Positions 18,927-25,939 of a stretch of 64,000 bases of DNA are shown one piece after another. Origin of the DNA: UBA7330 sp965243485 (lineage in GTDB: Bacteria > Bacteroidota > Bacteroidia > Cytophagales > Cyclobacteriaceae); the NCBI GenBank assembly GCA_965243485.1, contig CBDEVP010000001.1, forward strand, positions 3,534,001 to 3,598,000. The letters run 5' to 3'. The position numbers and the translations under genes are program-made. The notes under the pieces were generated by a model. It worked only from the letters and a program-made list of their open reading frames with translations, made no database searches and was not told where the DNA came from. Numbering within the stretch: position 1 is the stretch's first letter; every line of letters starts with the position of its first letter.

Positions 18927-20018
18927 ATGGTATTTGGATTATTTAAGAAAAAGAAAGAATCGCCAAAGGACTCAAGGTATCTTACTCTTACGGTAAGAGA
19001 AGTCGTTAATATAGCCAAAGACTCAGTCAATCTGATCTTTGAAAAACCTGAAGGAGCATTTGATTATGCACCCGGTCAGTTTATCACCCTGATCATGACC
19101 ATTGATGGGAAAAAGATCAGGAGGGCCTATTCGCTATGTACCACACCGTTTGAAGACGAGTACCCGGGAGTAACTGTCAAAAGAGTTCCCGGAGGGGTCA
19201 TGTCCAACTATATCAATGACCGCACCAGGCCCGGCGATCAGATCGAGGTAATGGAACCTATGGGAATGTTTACCGCAGAATATGATGAAGCCAATGAAAG
19301 GGAGGCGGTCTTTTTAGGAGGCGGAAGCGGTATCACCCCTCTGATCTCGCTGATCCGTTCCATGCTGATCAGGGAGCCAAAGAGCAAACTGCTCCTTGTT
19401 TATGGCAATAGATCGAAAGAATACATCGCCTTTTATGATCAGCTGAATGAATTGATCAAGTCTTCGCAAGGAAGACTTCGTGTCACCCACATATTGGAAG
19501 AGGATAAAAATGGAATAGCTGATTATACCGGGAGACCAACCACTGGGATCATAAGGGAAATCATCGAAAAATGTGGTTTTAATGAGCCAGAATGCTACAT
19601 CTGCGGCCCACAACCAATGATGGATACTGTATTGGAGGGATTGAAAGAAGTTGGGGTTGCTGATCATAACATTAGAATGGAGAGCTTTGAAGCAGGAAAG
19701 ACTGCTCCAAATACCGTTTCAGTCAATGGAAAATCAACAACAGAGATGAGTGAAGTTACGATTTTGATGGATGGCGAGGAGTATGTAATTGAAGTGAATT
19801 CTGATCAGAATATCCTTGAAGTAGGTCTGGATAACGATCTTGATATGCCCTATTCCTGCCAGAGCGGACTCTGTACGGCATGCAGAGGAAAGTGCCTGGA
19901 GGGAGAGATCAGTCTTGAGGATGCTGAGGGAATATCTCAGGAAGAAATAGATGAAGGTTACAGATTACTTTGTATCGGCAAACCAAGATCGAAGAAGGTG
20001 GTTGTTGAGATTGGTTGA
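18927..20018 (+). CDS. PaaE-like FAD/NAD(P) reductase with C-terminal 2Fe-2S ferredoxin domain
   Basis: ATG 18927 (MVFGLFKKKKESPKDSRYL) is preferred, because an upstream in-frame start would place the promoter inside the coding region. The 363-residue enzyme has an FAD-binding barrel ('GQFITLIMTIDGKKIRRAYS'), an NAD(P)-binding domain ('FLGGGSGITPLISLIRSML', 'YICGPQPMMDTV') and a plant-type 2Fe-2S domain with the CX4CX2C...C pattern ('CQSGLCTACRGKC', then 'LLCIGKP'). The architecture equals the reductase of phenylacetyl-CoA epoxidase, but no paa oxygenase genes are adjacent. It more likely supplies electrons to another oxygenase or desaturase. Confidence 0.9.
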   Translation: MVFGLFKKKKESPKDSRYLTLTVREVVNIAKDSVNLIFEKPEGAFDYAPGQFITLIMTIDGKKIRRAYSLCTTPFEDEYPGVTVKRVPGGVMSNYINDRTRPGDQIEVMEPMGMFTAEYDEANEREAVFLGGGSGITPLISLIRSMLIREPKSKLLLVYGNRSKEYIAFYDQLNELIKSSQGRLRVTHILEEDKNGIADYTGRPTTGIIREIIEKCGFNEPECYICGPQPMMDTVLEGLKEVGVADHNIRMESFEAGKTAPNTVSVNGKSTTEMSEVTILMDGEEYVIEVNSDQNILEVGLDNDLDMPYSCQSGLCTACRGKCLEGEISLEDAEGISQEEIDEGYRLLCIGKPRSKKVVVEIG

Positions 20019-20075
20019 TGTATTCTTATTACTCCAGTTTAATGAATGACCGGAGCTATTTGGTAAATTGCCAGT

Positions 20076-21575
20076 ATGAAATTTATAATTCTGATCTTAC
20101 TTGTCACTGGTATACTCTGTGCTTGTAACTCACAGCAGAATGATCAGCAGCTTTCGGATAAGGTTTTTCAGCATGGAGTGGCATCCGGTGACCCTCTTTC
20201 TGATCGTGTCATTATCTGGTCGAGGGTGACTGTGCCGGACTCCCTTGAAGCTGTGGAGGTTGACTGGGAAATAGCTACTGATGGTAGCTTTATAAATCAG
20301 ATCAAATATGGTAAGTATACCACAACACCCGATCAGGATCATACCGTGAAGATTGACGTGACGGGCTTAAATCCCGGATCGCAATATTTTTACAGGTTTT
20401 ATTCGCTGGGAGATACTTCCATGACAGGAAAAACCCGGACAGCTGCGATCTATGCGGATTCATTATCTTTTGCAGTCGTTAGCTGCAGTAATTATGAGAC
20501 TGGCTATTTCAATGCCTACGGACGAATTGCAGACCGCGAATCCCTTGATGCTGTACTTCATCTTGGTGATTACATTTATGAATATGGAGTAAGGGCCGGT
20601 GTTGACTCTACGATTGGCAGATTTCATGACCCATCCACGGAAATCCTTTCCTTGGACGATTACCGCAGAAGATATGCTCAGTACAGGACTGACAAAGATC
20701 TGAAGGCTGTGCATGCCGCTCACCCTTTCATTGTGATATGGGATGACCATGAAATAGCCAATAATTCTTATGTGAGTGGCGCTCAGAATCACCAGGAAGA
20801 TGAGGGTCCTTACGAAAGAAGAAAAGCCATCGCCCGGCAGGTATATTATGAGTGGATGCCGATCAGAGAAGGAGAAAAGCTCTACAGAAAATTTTCTTTT
20901 GGTAAGCTGGCGGAGGTATTTATGCTCGACGAACGGCTGGAAGGCAGATCAGAGCAGCTGGAAAGTATGGATGATCCGTCTTATGAAAGCCCTGAGCGGT
21001 CGATGTTAGGACAAGCACAGCTGGAATGGCTGAAAGATAACCTCAGGGCGTCCACATCCACCTGGAAGATCATTGGCAACCAGGTGATCTTTACGGATCT
21101 GAATAGGGAGTTGGTATTTCCGGATCGCCCGAGGAATATGGACTCATGGGATGGCTATCCGGCTGAGAAAAGAGAGATTGCAGCAACCATCGTCAATAAT
21201 AAAATTAAAGATGTGATCTGGGTCACAGGAGATACCCATGCATCATGGGTACTTGAAACCATGGTGGACGGAGTGAGCGATCAGCCTTTGGCTGTTGAGT
21301 TTGGTACGACCAGTGTGAGTTCTTCAAATTATGATGAACGTGTTTCCATTGACACGGTCAGGATGGCTGAAGAATTGTATCGTAAAGGCAATCCACACCT
21401 GAAGTATAACAACCTGGCCGATCATGGATATGTGCTGCTTACCCTGAATCAAAAACAAGCCAGTGCCCGCTACTTTTTTGTGGATACCGTAAAAGAACCT
21501 TCCAAAGCCGAAAGATTGTCGTACCAGGCCATTGTTAGTTCCGGCGAGCCCAGGATCATTTCACCGAAGCCATGA
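20076..21575 (+). CDS. phoD: PhoD-family alkaline phosphatase, lipoprotein
   Basis: This exported calcium/iron-type phosphodiesterase/monoesterase has 499 residues. A lipobox ends at Cys16 or Cys17 (TGILCAC). The PhoD N-terminal domain 'FQHGVASGDPLSDRVIIWSRV' is followed by the metallophosphatase core with 'LHLGDYIYEYG', 'VIWDDHEIANNSY' and 'VIWVTGDTHASWVLE'. The family releases phosphate from organic phosphates under starvation. It overlaps the next gene by four bases (ATGA), so the two are co-transcribed. Confidence 0.93.
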   Translation: MKFIILILLVTGILCACNSQQNDQQLSDKVFQHGVASGDPLSDRVIIWSRVTVPDSLEAVEVDWEIATDGSFINQIKYGKYTTTPDQDHTVKIDVTGLNPGSQYFYRFYSLGDTSMTGKTRTAAIYADSLSFAVVSCSNYETGYFNAYGRIADRESLDAVLHLGDYIYEYGVRAGVDSTIGRFHDPSTEILSLDDYRRRYAQYRTDKDLKAVHAAHPFIVIWDDHEIANNSYVSGAQNHQEDEGPYERRKAIARQVYYEWMPIREGEKLYRKFSFGKLAEVFMLDERLEGRSEQLESMDDPSYESPERSMLGQAQLEWLKDNLRASTSTWKIIGNQVIFTDLNRELVFPDRPRNMDSWDGYPAEKREIAATIVNNKIKDVIWVTGDTHASWVLETMVDGVSDQPLAVEFGTTSVSSSNYDERVSIDTVRMAEELYRKGNPHLKYNNLADHGYVLLTLNQKQASARYFFVDTVKEPSKAERLSYQAIVSSGEPRIISPKP

Positions 21576-22075
21576 ATAAGGGATATAACAGGTGGGAAAA
21601 GTTTTACCATCGGCTGGGTATGGTTTTTCATGGGATCATTGCACTTTCCATGATACCCTTTGCATGGGCTTTTCTGGAGACACAGGGAGAATTTCCGGAT
21701 CCCCCGATTGTTGAAGGTATTTCATTATTTACCATAAAGATCATCGGATCGGCGCTTTGTATCCTCATTATTTTATTTAGCTATCAATACGGACATAATC
21801 TACTGGCTGCGGCCAGATCCCGGGAAAAGACCGGAGATAAATTGAAGGCGTACCTCAATGAAAAGACCAAAGACTATCTGTTGCTGGAGTTGGGAGCAAT
21901 CATCGCCTTTGTTGGTTTATACCTCACAAAAGATCATATTTTCTCATTGATATATGTTGCGGTACTGATGATGTTTTCTACAAAAAGGCCAACCTATAAC
22001 CGGATAACCAAATCACTTGGGATTTCCGATGAAGAAATAGACGAATGGGTGAGGGAAGAAAAAAAACAAGGATGA
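21572..22075 (+). CDS. Small integral membrane protein of unknown function
   Basis: I do not recognise a named family. The 167-residue product has about four hydrophobic segments (near residues 17-32, 50-68, 103-120 and 122-133) with a charged cytoplasmic-type tail, 'GISDEEIDEWVREEKKQG'. Its ATG overlaps the phoD stop, which implies translational coupling. It may act with the phosphatase or simply share its mRNA. Confidence 0.7.
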   Translation: MNKGYNRWEKFYHRLGMVFHGIIALSMIPFAWAFLETQGEFPDPPIVEGISLFTIKIIGSALCILIILFSYQYGHNLLAAARSREKTGDKLKAYLNEKTKDYLLLELGAIIAFVGLYLTKDHIFSLIYVAVLMMFSTKRPTYNRITKSLGISDEEIDEWVREEKKQG

Positions 22076-22092
22076 CCATTGGTTGATCATCC
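22058..22092 (-). terminator. Intrinsic terminator for the outer-membrane protein gene
   Basis: GGATGACCA (22070-22078) pairs with TGATCATCC (22084-22092) with one mismatch. Read on the minus strand, the hairpin is followed by TTGTTTTTTTT. It overlaps the last codons of the convergent membrane-protein gene on the plus strand. Confidence 0.7.
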
Positions 22093-22120
22093 CTGTAAAC
22101 TGTATATATGAAGAGGTTCT

Positions 22121-23206
22121 TTATAATGTGATCCCGAAGGCAAAGGCATTTAGCTCGGGCCCTCTGCCTGGGGCAAAGACATTGTTCAGATCATAAGTGG
22201 CAAATATATCCATTCCTTTATAACCAAGCTGCGCACGGATCCCATATCGAAAGTTTTCCATATAAAAATTCCCGAATTCTTTGTCTCTTTCCCTGCCGCT
22301 TCCTTCTTTATACACAAACTTTGAGTGATTGCCGATCCGGTAACCCGCATAGGCACCTACGCCAAAACGTATGCCTTGTTTATCATATTTCCGGAAGGTG
22401 ACACTACCACGTTCGAAATTTTTGACTTTTCTTCTTCCCTGAGAAAAATCAATCATTGGTACCAGGTTTACATTCAGGTATGTGGCTGATAATTTACTTT
22501 TTATGGTATTGATTGTTGGGTCCACAGGCTCAAAAGTGATGTTGGCACTGTCTTTTGAGATCAGGATATCGGAATCCTGCATCTTCCAGTTCAGCCAGTT
22601 GATCCCGCCGCCCCACTCCAGAAAGACTGGTCCGCCAATCCAGGTCTTATTGACGCTGTTCAAACTAATGAACCAGCTTGCCCAGGGCTTCACCGTGTAA
22701 TTTTGTCCGGTGGCATCGGGGAAGGAGCCGTTTTCCACCCAGTTAGTCAATCCAATATCGATGTTGAACGAGTTTTTGGTCCTGTCGATACTTTCTTCCT
22801 CGAAAGAGTATTTCCTGGTTTCGATGTCCTCATTCTCAAATTCTTCTTCCAGCTGATCCCAATCGTCGGCATCAATCAATAATTCCATGTTCCCGATTTT
22901 GATACTTGTTTTGGCATCTTTTTCGCCGATGACTATGGTAGTATCCTTAAGATATCGCTGTCCGGTAGAGTCCTTTAGCTCATAGATCTCTACTTTGCTG
23001 GAGCCCAGAGCTGCATTCAGGTCTTTGATCATCTTATTGATGTCGTAATTCTCCAGATTGGTGAGCTCCTCACGATCCTCGGTCTGGATCACTATTTTAC
23101 TTTTGTTGGTAAGCTCAATGACCACTGTATCTGATGGATCCCCGCTTGCAACAGCTATTCCCGGGATCAGGAATAGCTGGAAGATTAAAATTGATAGATT
23201 TCTCAT
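22121..23206 (-). CDS. Predicted outer-membrane beta-barrel protein
   Basis: The 361-residue product has a signal peptide ending near 'GIAVASG', an N-terminal periplasmic-type acidic region of ~120 residues, and a C-terminal half of alternating strands ('IDIGLTNWVENG', 'WGGGINWLNWKM', 'GIRFGVGAYAGYRIG', 'RYGIRAQLGYKGMDIFATY') ending in 'FAFGITL', as in porin-family barrels. I cannot name the function. It is the third gene of an operon with a sigma factor and a membrane protein, a common Bacteroidota arrangement in which the barrel gene is the regulated target. Confidence 0.7.
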   Translation of the reverse strand: MRNLSILIFQLFLIPGIAVASGDPSDTVVIELTNKSKIVIQTEDREELTNLENYDINKMIKDLNAALGSSKVEIYELKDSTGQRYLKDTTIVIGEKDAKTSIKIGNMELLIDADDWDQLEEEFENEDIETRKYSFEEESIDRTKNSFNIDIGLTNWVENGSFPDATGQNYTVKPWASWFISLNSVNKTWIGGPVFLEWGGGINWLNWKMQDSDILISKDSANITFEPVDPTINTIKSKLSATYLNVNLVPMIDFSQGRRKVKNFERGSVTFRKYDKQGIRFGVGAYAGYRIGNHSKFVYKEGSGRERDKEFGNFYMENFRYGIRAQLGYKGMDIFATYDLNNVFAPGRGPELNAFAFGITL

Positions 23207-23238
23207 TGTCCTATTATTTTGTCCTTTATTTTGAGTGA

Positions 23239-23907
23239 TTAATTTTTTCTAAATCCATTTTCCAGAAGCTCTTCTTTTGCAGTTCTCAGATCCGTCAGTA
23301 ATTCCACAGGTGAGACATTTTTGGCAAAGAATTTCATTTTATCCAGCAAGTTTGTTTTGACCGAATCCTCTTCCTGAGTAGCCACCTCTTCAGTATTCCT
23401 GGCGGTGAAGTAAGTGATCTTCACTTCCGGCGTGTCAGCGGACTCGTTAAGGTCAGGTTTTTCTGAACTGATAGTAACCTCAGCAACGCTGATTTCCTCT
23501 ATGATCTTTAATTCCAATGGTATCCTTTCAGTTGTCGTAATTTCTTTTTTCGGTTCAGTATCCGCTTTACGGATGGATGAGACTTTTACATCAGGAACTA
23601 CATCAGGAGTCTTGCCAATCCCTGTTTTCTTTAAGGCATCGGTATCGATAGTAGCAAGTTCAAGGGGCTCCGGAGAAATCACTTCACTGTTGTAGCCATA
23701 GTTTTCATTTTTATCTGTCGGATAAAACAGAAGGCTGATCGCAAGCAATAATGCAAACCCGGCAGCGATCTTCAAGTAAACAGGCCACGGAGTAGCTTTA
23801 CTTCCAATTGCTCCCTGCACTTTTTCCCAGGCCTGCCCGGAAGGTTGAAATTCGAGCTGATCGAGTTTTTCTCTGAAAAATTGATCGGTTTTATTTCTTT
23901 GTGCCAT
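23239..23907 (-). CDS. Single-pass membrane protein, probable anti-sigma-type partner
   Basis: The start is taken at ATG 23905-23907 (MAQRNKTDQFFREKLDQLEF). A start six codons upstream is also possible. The 222-residue protein has a short cytoplasmic N-terminus with 'FQPSGQAWEKVQGAI', one membrane segment ('YLKIAAGFALLLAISLLFY') and a charged extracytoplasmic region rich in E, K, T and S. The motif before the membrane segment is typical of proteins encoded directly after ECF sigma factors in Bacteroidota, and the coding sequence overlaps the sigma gene by 17 bp. An anti-sigma role is inferred from position and topology only. Confidence 0.65.
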   Translation of the reverse strand: MAQRNKTDQFFREKLDQLEFQPSGQAWEKVQGAIGSKATPWPVYLKIAAGFALLLAISLLFYPTDKNENYGYNSEVISPEPLELATIDTDALKKTGIGKTPDVVPDVKVSSIRKADTEPKKEITTTERIPLELKIIEEISVAEVTISSEKPDLNESADTPEVKITYFTARNTEEVATQEEDSVKTNLLDKMKFFAKNVSPVELLTDLRTAKEELLENGFRKN

Positions 23908-24496
23908 TGCTTTCTCCTTTCTCAATTGTTGCTTTTTGTAAAGCCTCTAATCTGTTCTGTAAATATTTCCTTGCTCTGCTTAACTGTGACTTTGACGTAT
24001 TTTCACTGATATCCAGCATGTTTGCGATCTCCTGATGGTTATAACCTTCGATGGCATACAGGTTGAATACCGTGCGGTAACCTACCGGAAGTTCGCCTAC
24101 CAGCATCAGCAGGTCATTAGCTTCCAGTGTTTGTTCAAGTTGATGGAAATTAGGTTCCATATCCACTGCCTCTATTTCTACTTCCAGCGACATGTTCTTG
24201 TTTTTCCTGATATACATCAGACTTTCATTGACCATGATCTTTCTGATCCATCCTTCAAAGCTTCCTTCATCGTTAAACTGGTCCAGTTTCTCAAAGACCT
24301 TCACCATACCTCCAATCATGACGTGTTCGGCTTCTTCCCGGTCATGGATGTACCGCATACAAACCCCCATCATTTTGGGGGCAAAACGCTCATACAATTC
24401 ACGTTGCGCACTCGCCTGGCCTTTTCGGCACCCCTCAAGCAGGGCTTGTTCCGTATTTGACTTGTTGATCCGCAACATGTTTCTGTCGATGTTCAT
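23891..24496 (-). CDS. ECF-type RNA polymerase sigma factor
   Basis: This is a 201-residue sigma-70 family protein. Region 2 covers 'GQASAQRELYERFAPKMMGVCMRYIHDREEAEHVM' in part, and region 4 covers 'LPVGYRTVFNLYAIEGYNHQEIANMLDIS' in part. A linker of moderate length separates them, as in ECF factors. The middle motif 'DQFNDEGSFEGWIRKIMVNESL' is characteristic. It heads an operon with the membrane protein and the outer-membrane barrel. Confidence 0.92.
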   Translation of the reverse strand: MNIDRNMLRINKSNTEQALLEGCRKGQASAQRELYERFAPKMMGVCMRYIHDREEAEHVMIGGMVKVFEKLDQFNDEGSFEGWIRKIMVNESLMYIRKNKNMSLEVEIEAVDMEPNFHQLEQTLEANDLLMLVGELPVGYRTVFNLYAIEGYNHQEIANMLDISENTSKSQLSRARKYLQNRLEALQKATIEKGESNGTKK

Positions 24497-24649
24497 TGAG
24501 AAGATGCAGGAGAATACCTGTAAGTTGCATCAGGTTCCAAAAAAAGTGAAGTAAAATGTGTGGTATTGGTTTTACAAAAAAAATCATGTGGGTTTGAGAT
24601 GAAAATATCCTGGAAATGGTAAATTTTGTATTACATATTCAAATCCGTC

Positions 24650-24769
24650 ATGAAAGGTTTTTTAAGGTTTTTACTTTTTGTCCTGACCGGGGCAGCCATT
24701 GTAATCTTTATTTTGAAAGCACTGGAGAAGGAACAGCCCGGGGAAGAGGAAATGGAAGCTGAGGAGTGA
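24650..24769 (+). CDS. Possible small single-pass membrane protein (39 residues)
   Basis: ATG 24650 opens a 40-codon frame to TGA 24767-24769. The product begins MKGFLRFLLFVLTGAAIVIF, a clear membrane helix with a basic N-terminus, and ends in a strongly acidic tail (EEEMEAEE). An AT-rich stretch with TAAATTTTG at 24620-24628 may be a -7 element. The positive-inside start and acidic tail make it look like a real small envelope protein, but there is no homology evidence. Confidence 0.45.
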   Translation: MKGFLRFLLFVLTGAAIVIFILKALEKEQPGEEEMEAEE

Positions 24770-24810
24770 TTGCTCTATATCATCCAGCGAGTGTCGATGC
24801 CTGGAGAGGG

Positions 24811-24954
24811 TTATCGAAATAATTCGTTCTTCTTAGTCCACTTGATCCTGGCAACAAACACGCTGCCATCGCTGCCATATTTTTCGACACCCTCCGGCTG
24901 CATCCATTCAGCTACAGTGACCCAGGTCTCATCCGGGCTTTCATTCTCCGGTCA
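24811..24954 (-). pseudogene. Truncated 3' duplicate of the sialidase-like gene
   Basis: The minus strand encodes ESPDETWVTVAEWMQPEGVE and then 'KYGSDGSVFVARIKWTKKN', ending at a TAA (24811-24813). This is nearly identical to the C-terminus of the sialidase-like protein encoded at 25938-27203. No 5' part is present: the homology stops at the hairpin at 24955. It is a remnant of a tandem paralog, or a partial duplication, now separated from the intact gene by RAYT/REP material. Confidence 0.85.
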
Positions 24955-24982
24955 GGTATCGTCTCCTAAAAGGGACGATACC
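24955..24982. repeat. REP-like hairpin A1
   Basis: GGTATCGTC (24955-24963) and GACGATACC (24974-24982) form a perfect 9-bp stem that can extend by CCT/AGG past a bulged base. The tetranucleotide GTCA precedes it. Family core: ATCGTC-N10-GACGAT. Confidence 0.8.
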
Positions 24983-25055
24983 AAAGTGCTTATCTCTCAG
25001 TCTTGCCTCGGGATTTACTTTATCTGACATGATATTTCGTAGATCGTATCTGCCT
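24962..25055 (-). pseudogene. Decayed REP-associated transposase (RAYT) fragment
   Basis: The minus strand reads 'GRYDLRNIMSDKVNPEARLR' and then runs into hairpin A1. The intact RAYT at 25169-25783 has 'GRQDLLKTMADKVKPEERLR' at the corresponding place, and the DNA is clearly homologous (25010-25055 against about 25455-25499). The flanking parts, including the catalytic motifs, are missing. It is an internal fragment of a second RAYT copy. Confidence 0.7.
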
Positions 25056-25064
25056 TTCAAGACA

Positions 25065-25088
25065 CATCGTCCTCTTCGAGAGACGATG
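25065..25088. repeat. REP-like hairpin B1
   Basis: CATCGTC (25065-25071) pairs with GACGATG (25082-25088), and the loop CTCTTCGAGA can itself pair CTCT with AGAG. CTCGAAG follows. It lies just downstream of the RAYT gene. Confidence 0.8.
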
Positions 25089-25127
25089 CTCGAAGCGTGC
25101 AGAATTTATCAATCCCCTTCTTCGTCA

Positions 25128-25153
25128 GGTATCGTTTCCTGAAACAACGATAC
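25128..25153. repeat. REP-like hairpin A2 with compensatory change
   Basis: GTATCGTT (25129-25136) pairs with AACGATAC (25146-25153). Compared with other copies, the inner C-G pair has become T-A on both sides, a compensatory change supporting a selected stem. GTCA precedes it, as in A1 and A3. Confidence 0.8.
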
Positions 25154-25168
25154 GCTCTAATCTCTTCG

Positions 25169-25783
25169 TCAGGTATGGTCACCTGAAAGGGACGATACCG
25201 ATGTAGGATCAACCGGCCCTCCCAGGTCTTTGTAATGTGTGATTTCAACCTGTGGATGAATGGTATTAAGTTCGTAGAAAGCCGCACTGGAATGAGGATA
25301 TTCCACAAAGGTTTCGGCCAGTTTCCATTTGCCACTGACAGGATTAGCATGGATATATTCAAGTTTCTGTAAAAGGAATTCTTCACTCCAGCACATCTTA
25401 ATATCAGATGAGACTTCAAAAGCCCGATGCTTTTTCTTTCTTAATCTTTCCTCCGGCTTTACTTTATCTGCCATGGTCTTCAATAGATCTTGCCTGCCAT
25501 TATCTATTAGCCTATCCACAATTTCATAGGCAAAGAATCGCTTAGCATTACCCAGAATCTTATTGATGTTCGATTTACCATGTCGAATATGGATTAAAGC
25601 ATGTAGATGATTGGGCATAATCACAAATCCTGTGATCTGATGATTGTCATTTATGAGGATGTTAAACCACTCATAGATATTATCATAGAGGTTGGTAATG
25701 TGAAATAAGCTTAGCCAGTTGATACAAGTGAAGGTACAGAAATAGGTTTGTGGAAAATCATTATAAGTGAGTTTGACGGTCAT
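25169..25783 (-). CDS. REP-associated tyrosine transposase (RAYT, Y1_Tnp/IS200-like domain)
   Basis: This 204-residue single-domain protein belongs to the HUH/Y1 transposase superfamily. The HUH pair is in 'GFVIMPNHLHALIH' and the catalytic tyrosine is probably in 'KLEYIHANPVSGKW', the standard RAYT C-terminal motif. Its start 'MTVKLTYNDFPQTYFCTFT' is also typical. RAYTs are usually immobile single genes that nick and process REP hairpins. Hairpins of the matching type flank the gene on both sides. The last ten codons, including the stop, lie inside hairpin A3, so the C-terminal 'SVSSLSGDHT' is encoded by the repeat. No IS ends are evident. Confidence 0.88.
   Translation of the reverse strand: MTVKLTYNDFPQTYFCTFTCINWLSLFHITNLYDNIYEWFNILINDNHQITGFVIMPNHLHALIHIRHGKSNINKILGNAKRFFAYEIVDRLIDNGRQDLLKTMADKVKPEERLRKKKHRAFEVSSDIKMCWSEEFLLQKLEYIHANPVSGKWKLAETFVEYPHSSAAFYELNTIHPQVEITHYKDLGGPVDPTSVSSLSGDHT
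25172..25199. repeat. REP-like hairpin A3 overlapping the RAYT 3' end
   Basis: GGTATGGTC (25172-25180) pairs with GACGATACC (25191-25199) with one mismatch, around the loop ACCTGAAAGG. GTCA (25168-25171) precedes it and supplies the RAYT stop codon on the minus strand. Confidence 0.8.
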
Positions 25784-25846
25784 CTCTAAACCATTATTAG
25801 CTAAATATATTACTTAATGTTGAATTCACTCGCGTATCGGATAAAG

Positions 25847-25870
25847 CAGCGTCCTCTTCGAGAGACGATG
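25847..25870. repeat. REP-like hairpin B2 upstream of RAYT
   Basis: CAGCGTC and GACGATG flank CTCTTCGAGA. This is the B form with one arm mismatch, followed by CTCGAAG as in B1. It lies about 65 bp upstream of the RAYT start. Confidence 0.75.
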
Positions 25871-25911
25871 CTCGAAGTGCGAAGAGTTTTTCAATCCACC
25901 CATCTACTTCA

Positions 25912-25939
25912 AGTATCGTCTCCTGTAAGGGACGATACT
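25912..25939. repeat. REP-like hairpin A4 overlapping the sialidase-like stop codon
   Basis: AGTATCGTC (25912-25920) pairs with GACGATACT (25931-25939) around TCCTGTAAGG. The TAG stop of the minus-strand gene (25938-25940) lies in its right arm, so the repeat has inserted at, or been fixed on, the gene end. Confidence 0.8.

Larger units (their letters stand above)
24497..25168. other. 672-bp stretch without a full-size gene
   Basis: From left to right it holds the upstream region of the sigma-factor gene, a possible 39-residue membrane peptide gene (24650-24769), a truncated duplicate of the sialidase-like gene, a REP-like hairpin, a decayed RAYT fragment, and two further hairpins just after the intact RAYT gene. 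It looks like a site of repeated insertion and deletion. Confidence 0.75.

Noticed and set aside
25169..25783. Full insertion sequence of the IS200/IS605 type
   Set aside because: No second gene, no left/right ends and a RAYT-type rather than TnpA-type C-terminal motif; it is better read as a domesticated RAYT.
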